From contig NZ_WTYQ01000004.1 of the NCBI RefSeq assembly GCF_009828105.1, forward strand, positions 62,001 to 126,000: a DNA stretch of 64,000 nt. The letters are read 5' to 3'. The position numbers and the translations under genes are program-made. Origin of the DNA: Altericroceibacterium indicum (GTDB taxonomy: Bacteria > Pseudomonadota > Alphaproteobacteria > Sphingomonadales > Sphingomonadaceae). The notes under the pieces were generated by a model. The model saw nothing but the letters and a program-made list of their open reading frames with translations, made no database searches and was not told where the DNA came from. Position 1 is the first letter of the stretch; the number at the start of each line of letters is the position of its first letter. This document shows, in pieces, positions 8,759 to 17,006 of this stretch.

Positions 8759-10216
8759 TTGGTTCATTTTCCAAATTCACCATTGTATCAGGATGTTCTG
8801 CGATTGATCCGGCTGGAAGGCGATATTGCCGATCTGGAGATTGAAGGGAGCATTCCAACGGAACTGGACGGAGCCTTCTATCGCGTCCATCCCGATCCAC
8901 AATTCGCGCCGAAATATGATAATGACCAGTTCTTCAATGGCGATGGCATGGTGTCCATGTTCCGCTTCAAGGAAGGCAAGGTCAGCTTCCGCCAGCGTTA
9001 TGCGAAAACCGAAAAGTGGAAGCGCGAAAATGAAGCCGGCCACGCGCTGTTCGGTGCCTATCGCAACCCACTGACCGACGATCCCAGTGTCAAAGGCGTG
9101 CCGCGCGGCACGGCCAACACCAATGTGCTGGTCCATGCTGGCAAGCTCTTCGCTATGAAGGAAGACAGCCCCTGCCTGATTATGGACAAGGATACGCTGG
9201 AAACGGACGGTTACACCGATTTTGACGGTGACCTGGAAATCCCGACCTTCTCAGCCCACCCGAAGATCGATCACGACACGGGCAATTTCTGCGGCTTTGG
9301 TTATGCCACCAAGGGTGATCTCACCCGTGATGCGAGCTATTTCGAAATTAGCCCGGAAGGCAAAGTGGTGCGCCGGGCCGATTTTCAGGTGCCTTATTAC
9401 ACTATGCTGCATGATTTCGCGATCGCGGGGGATTATGCGGTGTTCAATGTCTCACCCTATTCTTCGGATTGGGAGACGCTCAGACAGAACCGTCCGCATT
9501 TCTGGTATGATCGCAGTCTGCCCTTCTATCTGGGCGTGATGCGCCGCGATGGCGATGGCTCGGATATCCGCTGGTTCAAGCAGGAGCCCAGCGTTTGCGG
9601 ATGCCATGTGATGAATGCCTATCAGGATGGCACACAGATCTATTTTGATCTGCCGGTGTCGAAAACAGGCAGTCTGCCGTTTTTCCCGGAAAAAGGCGGC
9701 ACGCCGTTTGATCCAGTGGAAGCCACAACCTTCCTCAACCGTTTCAAGGTCGATCTGGCGTCCAATTCGAATGAAATCGGCGGGATGGAAAAGATCGGCC
9801 AGATGCCGGGCGAATTTCCCCGGATTGATGACCGGATGGCGGGCAAGCCTTATCGCCATGGCTGGATGATTACCTATGATTTCGACAAGCCCTATCATGG
9901 CCCGCAAGGCCCCTTTGTCGGCGTCATCAATTCTCTCACCCATTATGACCATGCAACGGGTGAGGAAAAGAGCTGGTGGTGCGGGCCTGATGGCGCCCTT
10001 CAGGAACCCTGCTTTGTTCCACGCTCCAAAGATGCCGATGAAGGCGATGGCTGGCTGGTGGCGCTGGTTGATAACCACATCACCAACTATTCAGACCTGT
10101 GCATCTTCGAAGCAATGGACGTTGCCAAAGGCCCGATAGCGCGCATCAAATTGCCGCTTCGTCTGCGGCAGGGTCTGCATGGTAATTGGGCCGATGGGGA
10201 TAAATTGGCGGCTTGA
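8759..10216 (+). CDS. Lignostilbene-alpha,beta-dioxygenase-like carotenoid cleavage oxygenase 1
   Basis: The 485-residue RPE65/carotenoid oxygenase family protein has four Fe(II)-binding histidines: His167 (FSAHP), His218 (LHDF), His283 (CHVMNAY) and His474 (LHGNW). The start is taken as TTG at 8759, preceded by GGGGAGAG. With this start the numbering places Phe59, Tyr101 and Lys134 exactly where lignostilbene dioxygenases (LsdA type) bind the 4-hydroxystilbene phenol, which supports both the start and the function. A GTG at 8729 would add 10 residues. Inferred reaction: oxidative cleavage of a 4-hydroxystilbene central C=C into two aromatic aldehydes. It follows ligAB but is separated from it by a terminator. 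Confidence 0.88.
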   Translation: MVHFPNSPLYQDVLRLIRLEGDIADLEIEGSIPTELDGAFYRVHPDPQFAPKYDNDQFFNGDGMVSMFRFKEGKVSFRQRYAKTEKWKRENEAGHALFGAYRNPLTDDPSVKGVPRGTANTNVLVHAGKLFAMKEDSPCLIMDKDTLETDGYTDFDGDLEIPTFSAHPKIDHDTGNFCGFGYATKGDLTRDASYFEISPEGKVVRRADFQVPYYTMLHDFAIAGDYAVFNVSPYSSDWETLRQNRPHFWYDRSLPFYLGVMRRDGDGSDIRWFKQEPSVCGCHVMNAYQDGTQIYFDLPVSKTGSLPFFPEKGGTPFDPVEATTFLNRFKVDLASNSNEIGGMEKIGQMPGEFPRIDDRMAGKPYRHGWMITYDFDKPYHGPQGPFVGVINSLTHYDHATGEEKSWWCGPDGALQEPCFVPRSKDADEGDGWLVALVDNHITNYSDLCIFEAMDVAKGPIARIKLPLRLRQGLHGNWADGDKLAA

Positions 10217-10242
10217 TCTTCAAGGAAAATTACCGCCCATAC

Positions 10243-10281
10243 AAAAGGCGTCTGCCGAAAAGAGGCAGGCGCCTTTTTCTT
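10243..10281 (+). terminator. Terminator after lignostilbene dioxygenase homologue 1
   Basis: Arms starting AAAAGGCG-TCTGCC and GGCAGG-CGCCTTTTT close around a GAAAAGA loop and end in a T run. It is 27 bases past the stop codon. Confidence 0.85.
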
Positions 10282-10350
10282 TGTCCGATGCGCTTATGGT
10301 GCTGCTCGGCGATGCTCTGCCCCGATCGCGTTTCGGGGGATTCTGGATAT

Positions 10351-10388
10351 GGAAAAGCCCTTCCGGCATGGAGCCGAAAGGGCTTGGG
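10351..10388 (-). terminator. Terminator after hemN
   Basis: On the minus strand the arms AAGCCCTTTCGGC and GCCGGAAGGGCTT are followed by TTTCC. It lies just beyond the hemN stop and faces the previous terminator, insulating two convergent units. Confidence 0.75.
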
Positions 10389-10395
10389 TGGGAGC

Positions 10396-11715
10396 TTACA
10401 CTGCCGAGCTGAAACGGCGCGGAGATTGCTGGCGATAAGGATCGAAGGCGGCCGCAATGCTGCGTGCATAGGGAAGGCCGCCGGGGGCAATGGTGAGCAT
10501 TCCATCGTCGATATGGCAGCAATTGTTCTCAAGATAGGGCATCAGCCGATCCAGCGCCGTGTCCAGCATTTCAGGGCTGATGCGGGCTGCACCCTGACAC
10601 AGCAATTGCTTGATGATTGCTCCACGCTGTTGATCATCTGCGCTGCGTTTCACACCCAATGCGGCTGGCAGGATTTTTTGCGAGAGCAGCATCCGATAGC
10701 GCCCTGAATTCTTTTCATTCTGCACCAGCAGACCGGGGAAGGAACTGATCGAGGATGCACCAAGGCCGATCAGGACGGGTGCCTGATCGTCGGTAAAGCC
10801 CTGAAAATTGCGATTGAGCGTCCCTGCCGTCACGGCCTGGGCCAGTGGATCGCCGGGCAATGCAAAATGATCGAACCCCACCGGCACATAGCCTGCCTGG
10901 GTGAGATAGTGATGGCCAAAGGCGGCCATACGGAAGCGCTCATATTGATCGGGCAGGGCACTGTCATCGATCTTGCGCTGGCGCGGAATCATATGCGGCA
11001 CATGGGCATAGCCAAAGTAAGCGACCCGGTCTGCACCGAAGGATGCGGCCAGTTCCAGCGATTCCTTGATGTCATCCATTGTCTGACCCGGAAGGCCATA
11101 CATGAAATCATAATTCATCGATGTTATGCCCGCTTCGCGCAACATGCGCGTGCTCTTCTCGATCATACACAGCGGCTGGATGCGGCCAATCGCTTCCTGC
11201 AAGCGGGGGGTGAAGGTCTGCACACCAAGGCTGGCATGGGTTGCGCCTACACCGCTGACCACTTCGCTCCAGTCCGAAGACAGAGTGCGCGGGTCCAGTT
11301 CAATCGAGATGGTTGGATCTTCGAGTCGGAAGTTAAGCGTGAGCTGATCCATCAACCGCACGAAATCATAAGGTGCAATGGCGTTGGGACTCCCCCCGCC
11401 AAAGGCCAGACGAGTGATATGCGCATCAGAAGGCAGGCGGGCAGCGACCAGTTCAATTTCGCGATGAAGCGAATCGAGATAGGATGTCAGCCGCTGTTTG
11501 CGATTGGCAGCGCCGGTGTTGCAGCCGCAATACCAGCATATCTTTTCGCAAAACGGAATATGCACATACAGCGAAACATCGCCATGCGTATTGGCCAGCG
11601 CGGCGGAGAAATCCTCCGGGCCAATACCGGGGCGGAATTCCGCTGCCGTGGGGAAGCTTGTGTAACGCGGCACAGGCGTTGCGAGGAGATCAGAATGATA
11701 AGGCCACATGCGCAT
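10396..11715 (-). CDS. hemN: Oxygen-independent coproporphyrinogen III dehydrogenase
   Basis: The 439-residue radical-SAM protein has the C-x3-C-x2-C cluster motif (Cys56, Cys60, Cys63, then Cys65) in CEKICWYCGC, the FGGGSPN SAM-binding region, and a HemN C-terminal domain. It decarboxylates coproporphyrinogen III to protoporphyrinogen IX without O2, allowing haem synthesis under low oxygen. It is divergent from the ompW-family gene, and an FNR-box-like site lies 30 bases upstream of its ATG. An FNR regulator gene sits 2 kb away, giving a compact anaerobic block. Confidence 0.93.
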   Translation of the reverse strand: MRMWPYHSDLLATPVPRYTSFPTAAEFRPGIGPEDFSAALANTHGDVSLYVHIPFCEKICWYCGCNTGAANRKQRLTSYLDSLHREIELVAARLPSDAHITRLAFGGGSPNAIAPYDFVRLMDQLTLNFRLEDPTISIELDPRTLSSDWSEVVSGVGATHASLGVQTFTPRLQEAIGRIQPLCMIEKSTRMLREAGITSMNYDFMYGLPGQTMDDIKESLELAASFGADRVAYFGYAHVPHMIPRQRKIDDSALPDQYERFRMAAFGHHYLTQAGYVPVGFDHFALPGDPLAQAVTAGTLNRNFQGFTDDQAPVLIGLGASSISSFPGLLVQNEKNSGRYRMLLSQKILPAALGVKRSADDQQRGAIIKQLLCQGAARISPEMLDTALDRLMPYLENNCCHIDDGMLTIAPGGLPYARSIAAAFDPYRQQSPRRFSSAV

Positions 11716-11744
11716 AGATAAAGCGTAAGGGTGCTATCCGTTCA

Positions 11745-11758
11745 TTGCGCTTCGTCAA
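11745..11758 (-). promoter_or_regulatory. FNR-box-like site upstream of hemN
   Basis: The sequence TTGCGCTTCGTCAA has the TTG-N8-CAA spacing of an FNR box (consensus TTGAT-N4-ATCAA) with 7 of 10 consensus bases. It is 30-43 bases upstream of the hemN start. A second site of the same form lies 53 bases away on the ompW side. Confidence 0.5.
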
Positions 11759-11811
11759 ACTAGGCAGGTCGCGACGTTTCTTTTCAGATGAAAAATTAGA
11801 CCGTGCGAATT

Positions 11812-11825
11812 TTGCGAAGGATCAA
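11812..11825 (+). promoter_or_regulatory. FNR-box-like site upstream of the OmpW-family gene
   Basis: TTGCGAAGGATCAA shares the TTGCG-N4-RTCAA form with the hemN site and has a perfect right half (ATCAA). It lies 97 bases upstream of the porin start. Its position also allows action on hemN. Confidence 0.5.
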
Positions 11826-11921
11826 TGTTTCATATCGGTAATGGGACGAAACGGCGTGGGCATCGCAGTTATGTTTCGGGTTGCAAGGGGCCGCCCGCTG
11901 CGAATTGAGAAGGAATAACCC

Positions 11922-12611
11922 ATGCGCAAGACAGCCGCTCTGGTGGCTTTCACCGCCGCCGCTTTTGCTTTCAACGCTCCAGCGCAAGCACAGGATATGG
12001 CTGGTAAAGTGCAAGTCAAAGTGATGGGCACTGCCGTTCTGCCGGATGGCAATCTGAAAGAAGTGAAGTTCGTCTCTGACGACATTGCTGCTGCGCTTCC
12101 GGCTGAGTTCAACACCAAGGCGGACAACAATTACGTTCCGACTCTGGCAGTGGAATATTTCCTGACCAATGACCTGTCGGTTGAAACGATCTGCTGTGTG
12201 ACGCAGCATAATGTTGAAGGCACCGGCGGCCTTGACGGAGCAAAACTGGTAGATGATGCCAGAATTATTCCGGCCACTTTGACCGCGAAATACCACCTGC
12301 CACTCGGCCTGCCGATCAAGCCCTATATCGGTGCCGGTGCGACCTATTGGTTCGTGTTCAACGAAAAGCCCGGCTCAACCGCAAAGGCTCTTGGTGTTGC
12401 TGATACCGACATCAAGGATGGCTTTGGTGCCGTGCTTCAGGCCGGTTTTGATGTGCCATTGAACGAAAAGTTCGGCCTGACCTTCGATGCGAAGAAATAT
12501 TTCATCGACCGGACAGCCAGCTTCTATGATGCCAATGACACGCTGGTTCTCAAGACCAAGCATGACCTTGATCCATGGCTCCTGAGCGCTGGCATCAGCT
12601 ACGCTTTCTAA
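11922..12611 (+). CDS. ompW: OmpW family outer membrane protein
   Basis: The 229-residue protein starts with a Sec signal peptide (MRKTAALVAFTAAAFAF, cleavage expected after AQA near residue 25). It then has alternating amphipathic strands, the YFLTNDLSVE segment, and a C-terminal aromatic (GISYAF), as in eight-stranded OmpW barrels. OmpW proteins form narrow hydrophobic channels for small nonpolar solutes and in several bacteria respond to oxygen. A GAAGGA ribosome site precedes the ATG. The FNR-like box upstream and the FNR gene downstream suggest oxygen control here; the solute is unknown. Confidence 0.85.
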   Translation: MRKTAALVAFTAAAFAFNAPAQAQDMAGKVQVKVMGTAVLPDGNLKEVKFVSDDIAAALPAEFNTKADNNYVPTLAVEYFLTNDLSVETICCVTQHNVEGTGGLDGAKLVDDARIIPATLTAKYHLPLGLPIKPYIGAGATYWFVFNEKPGSTAKALGVADTDIKDGFGAVLQAGFDVPLNEKFGLTFDAKKYFIDRTASFYDANDTLVLKTKHDLDPWLLSAGISYAF

Positions 12612-12617
12612 GCAGCC

Positions 12618-13310
12618 TTAACCGGCGTGATCCTCGAGCGATTGGCGGTCGAGGATCACGACCGCACGGCGGGAGGGAAGGTCAATCACGCCTTCTTTCT
12701 TGAGCTTGGTCATCTGGCGGCTGACCGTTTCAATCGTCAGCCCCAGAATATCGCCCACTTGCTGACGTGAAAAAGGCAGGTCGAAGGAAATCGGGCTTTC
12801 CCATTCATCCGATCCGCCAGCACCCAGCCGTTCTGCCATTTCGAGCAGGAATGTGGCGATTTTTTCCTCAGCATTCTTGCGGCCTAGCAACAGCAGCCAG
12901 CGCCGCGTCCGATCCAGTTCCGACAGGGTGCGCTTCAACAGCTTGTGTTCCAGCGCGGGGTGTTCAGAGGCAAAAGCATCAAAATCCGTGCGCGAGAATA
13001 TGCACACGCGCGAATTGGTAAGTGCCGTGACATTCTGGCTGCTGGTCGCGCCAAAGGGTCGCCCGATAAAGTCTGACGGATAGACCACGCCGACAATCTG
13101 TTCGCGCCCATCTTCGGTTCCGGTGGAGAGTTTGAGCACACCATCGATGACATTGGCAACGAGCAGTGAATCGTCCCCTTCCCACATCAGAGATTCGCCG
13201 GGTTCCAGATCGCGACGACGGCCTATTGCATTGAGCGCACTCAATTCTTCAGTCGTGAGGGCTGAACAGATCGCCTGATTGCGGATGACACAGGTATCAC
13301 AATAACTCAT
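12618..13310 (-). CDS. FNR-type oxygen-responsive transcription regulator (Crp/Fnr family)
   Basis: The 230-residue protein begins MSYCDTCVIRNQAIC, placing Cys4, Cys7 and Cys15 in the C-x2-C-x7-C arrangement of alphaproteobacterial FnrL/FnrN proteins. A central Cys103 (RVCIFSR) completes the [4Fe-4S] ligand set. The cyclic-nucleotide-like beta-roll spans about 25-120 and a winged helix is C-terminal. The recognition helix has E-T-V-S-R, the FNR pattern that reads TTGA half-sites. The start is ATG at 13310; upstream in-frame codons to 13361 do not look coding. Inferred targets are hemN and ompW next door. Confidence 0.88.
   Translation of the reverse strand: MSYCDTCVIRNQAICSALTTEELSALNAIGRRRDLEPGESLMWEGDDSLLVANVIDGVLKLSTGTEDGREQIVGVVYPSDFIGRPFGATSSQNVTALTNSRVCIFSRTDFDAFASEHPALEHKLLKRTLSELDRTRRWLLLLGRKNAEEKIATFLLEMAERLGAGGSDEWESPISFDLPFSRQQVGDILGLTIETVSRQMTKLKKEGVIDLPSRRAVVILDRQSLEDHAG
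12626..12660. terminator. Inverted repeat in the 3' end of fnr, possible ompW terminator
   Basis: A 12-bp perfect inverted repeat (arms CGTGATCCTCGA and TCGAGGATCACG, 11-base loop) lies 15 bases after the ompW stop, but inside the last codons of the convergent FNR gene. There is no T run, so termination is only possible. The repeat is constrained by coding on the opposite strand. Confidence 0.4.
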
Positions 13311-13455
13311 AACAATTCGCCTATCAGCAAGCCTAACTCTGTGCAATCTGCTGATGCACAACCTATTCAGAGGCTTTACTTACGAGGACTTGCCGAGCGC
13401 GAAGGTGATAGCCATCTTGCAGCCAGATTTCTGCCTCGATTAAAGGAACTGCCGC

Positions 13456-14238
13456 ATGAGCTATGACAACATCCTTGTGGAACAGCGCGGCGCGGTCACG
13501 CTGGTGACGCTGAACCGGCCCAAGGCCCTGAACGCGCTGAATGCGGCGGTTCTTGATGATCTGATTGCGGCCTTTGCAGCCTTTGAGGCAGACGATACGC
13601 AGCGCTGCGCGGTGCTGACCGGTAGCGGCGAAAAAGCCTTTGCCGCCGGGGCAGACATTAAGGAAATGGCTGAAAAGCCCATGGCGGATTTCTACCGTGA
13701 AGATTATCTTTCCAAATGGTACAGCCACTTCACCAGCGCCATTCGCAAACCCTGGATTGCAGCGGTAAATGGCTTTGCGCTGGGTGGCGGCTGCGAAGTG
13801 GCAATGATGGCCGATTTTATCATCGCTTCGGACAATGCGAAATTCGGCCAGCCGGAAATCAAGCTTGGCGTTGCCCCCGGAATGGGCGGAACGCAGCGCC
13901 TCACTCATGCCATTGGCAAGGCCAAGGCGATGGAAATGATCCTCACTGGCCGGCTGATGGGCGCCGAAGAAGCGGAGAAAGCCGGCCTTGTCGCACGGGT
14001 AGTGCCACAGGCAGACTTGCTCGATGAAGCGATGAAAAGTGCCACGCTCATCGCTTCTATGCCGCCTTTGGGCGCTATGGCGAATAAGGAACTGGTCAAT
14101 GCGGCCTATGAGATGACCCTGAGCCAGGGCATCCTGCACGAACGCCGCCTGTTCCAAATCCTCACCGCGACGGAGGATAAGGCCGAGGGCATGGCTGCCT
14201 TTATTGGAAAGCGTGACCCTGAATGGAAGGGGCGGTGA
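13456..14238 (+). CDS. Enoyl-CoA hydratase (crotonase family)
   Basis: The 260-residue crotonase-fold protein has both catalytic glutamates in place: GGGCE (about residue 115) and GQPE (about 135). The oxyanion-hole segment AAGADI is also present. The sequence is of the short-chain, mitochondrial ECHS1-like type. It hydrates 2-enoyl-CoA to 3-hydroxyacyl-CoA in beta-oxidation. The AAGGA ribosome site at 13443 supports the ATG. It stands alone between the FNR gene and a DoxX-like gene. A role in side-chain CoA chemistry of phenylpropanoids is possible but not indicated by specific residues. Confidence 0.88.
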   Translation: MSYDNILVEQRGAVTLVTLNRPKALNALNAAVLDDLIAAFAAFEADDTQRCAVLTGSGEKAFAAGADIKEMAEKPMADFYREDYLSKWYSHFTSAIRKPWIAAVNGFALGGGCEVAMMADFIIASDNAKFGQPEIKLGVAPGMGGTQRLTHAIGKAKAMEMILTGRLMGAEEAEKAGLVARVVPQADLLDEAMKSATLIASMPPLGAMANKELVNAAYEMTLSQGILHERRLFQILTATEDKAEGMAAFIGKRDPEWKGR

Positions 14239-14250
14239 GCGCCCCCTTCC
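14225..14250 (+). terminator. Hairpin overlapping the enoyl-CoA hydratase stop
   Basis: The arms GGAAGGGGCG and CGCCCCCTTCC (one extra C) enclose the TGA stop and a short loop, followed by TTAATG. The stop codon is in the hairpin itself. Confidence 0.55.
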
Positions 14251-14269
14251 TTAATGTGAAATCTGATCG

Positions 14270-14695
14270 TCAGCCCGGATATTTTGGGTCGAGTGAATAA
14301 TCCGCTTCGCCCTTATAGACGAGCAGCGGCCAGAAATAGGCGCGCCATGCCCACATTAGGATGATGTTGAAAACAATCGACAATCCGCCGAAAATCCATT
14401 CGAGCGTGCCAAAGTCGAGCACGAAATTCCAATAGATGATGACGATGTTGATCGGCGTCAGCGCGATCAGGCTGAAAGGCATCCAGCGATTCATCAGCAA
14501 TGTAACGCCCAGCACCACTTCGATCACTTTGATCCAGGTGAATAATCCGCTGGCGATCAGTGCCAGGGTGAAATCGATGGCGGGCTGTTGTTGCCCCAAG
14601 GGCTGCCAGTCTTCGACCAGAAAGTGCATCAGGCCCGAATAGAGCCACCAGCCGCCAAACACGATCCTGCTGAAATGATAGATGAATTTCCCCAA
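14270..14695 (-). CDS. DoxX-like four-helix membrane protein
   Basis: The 141-residue protein has four hydrophobic helices (about 8-25, 43-65, 72-92, 98-122) and an N-terminal WWLYSGLMHFL segment, as seen in DoxX/DoxD-like membrane proteins. The family is poorly defined; some members work with quinones or redox partners. It lies on the same strand as the second lignostilbene dioxygenase homologue, 133 bases downstream with a hairpin between, so partial cotranscription is possible. Function here is unknown. Confidence 0.6.
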   Translation of the reverse strand: MGKFIYHFSRIVFGGWWLYSGLMHFLVEDWQPLGQQQPAIDFTLALIASGLFTWIKVIEVVLGVTLLMNRWMPFSLIALTPINIVIIYWNFVLDFGTLEWIFGGLSIVFNIILMWAWRAYFWPLLVYKGEADYSLDPKYPG

Positions 14696-14771
14696 AATAT
14701 CCCCCTTTGCTTCCCTGCTTCAAGGAAGCCTTCCCATATGAATCAGCTCTGATCGGCTGATTTCAAAAGTG

Positions 14772-14803
14772 AAGGGGCCGATCTGTGCGAGCGGCCCCTT
14801 TGT
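14772..14803 (-). terminator. Hairpin after lignostilbene dioxygenase homologue 2
   Basis: Arms AAGGGGCCG and CGGCCCCTT close around ATCTGTGCGAG, with CACTTTTG following on the minus strand. It sits between the dioxygenase and the DoxX-like gene. Confidence 0.65.
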
Positions 14804-14828
14804 TTATTGCAGTTCCCTGATGTTTACC

Positions 14829-16304
14829 TCAAGCCTTCTGAACGCTGGTGTCGAGCTTGGCCCGTGCGACCCATGTGCCATGCACTTGGGAGCGCAAGGG
14901 CATGTTGAGCTTCACCTTGGCAATCGGCCCCTTTTCCACATTATCGGCTTCCATCACCCACAATTCGGACAGATAATTGGAAGGATCTGGTCCATTGGGT
15001 TGATCGACCACCGACAGGAGCCAGCCACCGTTTTCAGGGTCGGCTGAGGGCACAAAGGCCGGTTCGCTCACCCCTGCGCCGGGGGGCACGCCCATCATGG
15101 AGATTCGGCCATTGCCCGGCTCAATCCGGATGATGGCGTTGAAATTGGCCCCCACCGGGCCACCGGGCATGGGCGGCCCGCCTTCCGGGTTCATGCTGAG
15201 GTACCATGCACGGCGATAGGGGCGGCCCTGATCCGCATCGGGCAGGCGCGGCAAATCTCCCGGAGGGCCAAGATCGCGGCTTTCAAAGCTGTCTCCGGGC
15301 TTGGACATGTCGAAGGTCCAGCGGGTCAGCGCGCCTTTCACATCCATCTGATGGCGTTCCACACCGCCGGCTTCACGCATGAACTGGAAGGCGTTGGTGT
15401 CAGACAGGCAGACATCCATATGGACCAGTTCGCCATCATCAAAGGCATTGATGAAATGGAAGGCCGAAACGCCCTTAGGGCCCTTGAACCAGCGCATTTC
15501 CTCCACCTTGCCATAGCGCGGCATGATACCGACCCAGCATTCCAGATCCTGCTGATGCGCCCAATGGGCCCCGCCTTCCTTCAGGCGATCAATATCAGCC
15601 GTGGTCGGATAGATCGGGAAAATAGCGTATTTCTCAGTGATGCAGAAATCGTGGATGGTGGAGCAATAAGGCTGTTTGAACCATTGTTCCGATGTCAGCT
15701 TGCCGTCTTTATCGGCAATGCCGTAAGCGACTTCGAGCGAACATAATCCATCGGCTTCGTAACCAAAGAAGAACATTTCACCCGTTTCATCGTCGATTCG
15801 CGGGTGCGCGGTGAAGGTTTCAGATTTCAACGCGCCGAAATAATCCCAGGCACCAATGGTTTCGAGCGTATGCGGATTAACCTCATAGCCCCGGCCATCT
15901 TCCTTGGTCATAAACAGGCGGCCGCCGTGCCACACCGGGGTGGTATTGGCGAGAGTGCGGTCTTTGCCTTTTACCGATGGATCATCGGTAAAGGGGTTGC
16001 GATATTGGCCGAACAATGCGCGGCGCGCTTCCTTTTCAGCCAGATAGCGTTCGGTCTCGACATATTTGATGTCATAATCGACCTGATTGCCCGTGATGTT
16101 AAAACGCGCCACCATGCCATCGGCATTGAGGGCAATGTCATCTTCAAACATCGGTGCATTGGCATTGTCTGGCACAGCGCGGAAAAAAGCGCCGTCGATT
16201 TCAGCCGGGATCTCACCTTCGACCTCAAGATTGCGGACCGACATTTCGACCCGCCTCGGCGTATTGGTGCCGATAAAGTGGATGCTCTTCGGAAAGGCTC
16301 CCAT
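14829..16304 (-). CDS. Lignostilbene-dioxygenase-like carotenoid cleavage oxygenase 2
   Basis: The 491-residue paralogue of the 8759 gene has Fe(II) histidines His167 (FTAHP), His218 (IHDF), His283 (FHFINAF) and His475 (VHGTW). Tyr101 and Lys134, which hold the substrate phenol in lignostilbene dioxygenases, are kept. Position 59, Phe in LsdA-type enzymes, is Leu (DDIALN). The start is ATG at 16304, with GGGAGAG ideally placed upstream; the in-frame ATG at 16319 overlaps that ribosome site. It is divergent from the MarR gene, and a GTAAC-N4-GTTA palindrome lies 36 bases upstream. A stilbene-like substrate differing from that of paralogue 1 is inferred. Confidence 0.87.
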   Translation of the reverse strand: MGAFPKSIHFIGTNTPRRVEMSVRNLEVEGEIPAEIDGAFFRAVPDNANAPMFEDDIALNADGMVARFNITGNQVDYDIKYVETERYLAEKEARRALFGQYRNPFTDDPSVKGKDRTLANTTPVWHGGRLFMTKEDGRGYEVNPHTLETIGAWDYFGALKSETFTAHPRIDDETGEMFFFGYEADGLCSLEVAYGIADKDGKLTSEQWFKQPYCSTIHDFCITEKYAIFPIYPTTADIDRLKEGGAHWAHQQDLECWVGIMPRYGKVEEMRWFKGPKGVSAFHFINAFDDGELVHMDVCLSDTNAFQFMREAGGVERHQMDVKGALTRWTFDMSKPGDSFESRDLGPPGDLPRLPDADQGRPYRRAWYLSMNPEGGPPMPGGPVGANFNAIIRIEPGNGRISMMGVPPGAGVSEPAFVPSADPENGGWLLSVVDQPNGPDPSNYLSELWVMEADNVEKGPIAKVKLNMPLRSQVHGTWVARAKLDTSVQKA

Positions 16305-16339
16305 CGCCAACTCTCCCATTTGTTTCCTCGCTTACAACA

Positions 16340-16352
16340 GTAACGCCTGTTA
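16340..16352. promoter_or_regulatory. Shared operator candidate, site 1
   Basis: The core GTAACGCCTGTTA is one of three copies in the window of the pattern GTAAC-N4-GTTA, each in a divergent promoter. Flanks are also alike: ACAAC before the core and TATGAT/TATTAT after it in sites 1 and 3. This copy is 36 bases upstream of dioxygenase 2 and 118 bases upstream of the MarR ATG. It is a likely MarR autoregulatory operator. Confidence 0.65.
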
Positions 16353-16469
16353 TGATCTAAGCCAAGCGCGAAGCGTGCTAAATGCGTATTGTGTGCTCGG
16401 TAAGAAATAAGGTGAATAAAGGGGGATGATTTGGCAAAGGGGCAGTCAGACCAATGGGATGGAGCTGTA

Positions 16470-16979
16470 ATGCAGCCGGAAAATGACGCGGTAAGTAATG
16501 AACTGAAGCAGCAGCCGACGGCTGTTCTGCATGGTTTGCTGAAGATGACCAACCGTCTGATGGCGCCATTCTCCACGCATCTTGCCAGCCAGTATAAGAT
16601 TAGCCTCAATGAATTTCGTCTGCTGATGGCGATTGGCCGCTTGGGTGAAAGTGCCAGTCATGAACTGGCCGATCACACCGGCGTCAATGTGATGAGCGTG
16701 AGCCGCGCAGTGGCCGCACTCGAACGCCATGGCCGTATTACGGTGACGCCCGATCCGCGCAATCGCCGCCGTAAATCGCTGAGCCTGACAGAAGAAGGGC
16801 AGCGCCTGTTTGAAGTGATGAAGCCGCAAACAGAGAAGGTTGCCGATTTTCTGGTCAGCGGCTTGTCCAACGACGATGTGGAAGCGCTGCACCGGATTAT
16901 GAACACGGTGATCGATACGCTGGAAGCCAAAGATGAGGACGGCAATTCGCTGTTCCTTGAGCGCACCAAACCAGAATAG
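16470..16979 (+). CDS. MarR family transcription regulator
   Basis: The 169-residue protein has a winged-helix core at about 45-110: the ASHELADHTGVNVMSVSRAV helix-turn-helix, then the PDPRNRRRKSLSLTEEG wing with the family's D-x-R-x3 basic tip. Long dimerisation helices flank it. ATG 16470 has GGAG 5 bases upstream; TTG 16431 with GGGGG upstream is a possible alternative that adds 13 residues. It is divergent from dioxygenase 2 and followed after 27 bases by an NTF2-fold gene. MarR proteins of this type bind short palindromes and release on phenolic ligands. I infer it controls the three GTAAC-N4-GTTA sites. Confidence 0.85.
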   Translation: MQPENDAVSNELKQQPTAVLHGLLKMTNRLMAPFSTHLASQYKISLNEFRLLMAIGRLGESASHELADHTGVNVMSVSRAVAALERHGRITVTPDPRNRRRKSLSLTEEGQRLFEVMKPQTEKVADFLVSGLSNDDVEALHRIMNTVIDTLEAKDEDGNSLFLERTKPE

Positions 16980-17006
16980 GCCTGAAGGGCTGGAAAGGGA
17001 GATAGC

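Noticed and set aside
13456-14238. Feruloyl-CoA hydratase/lyase
   Set aside because: Both glutamates and the whole sequence fit ordinary short-chain enoyl-CoA hydratases, and no feruloyl-CoA synthetase gene is nearby.
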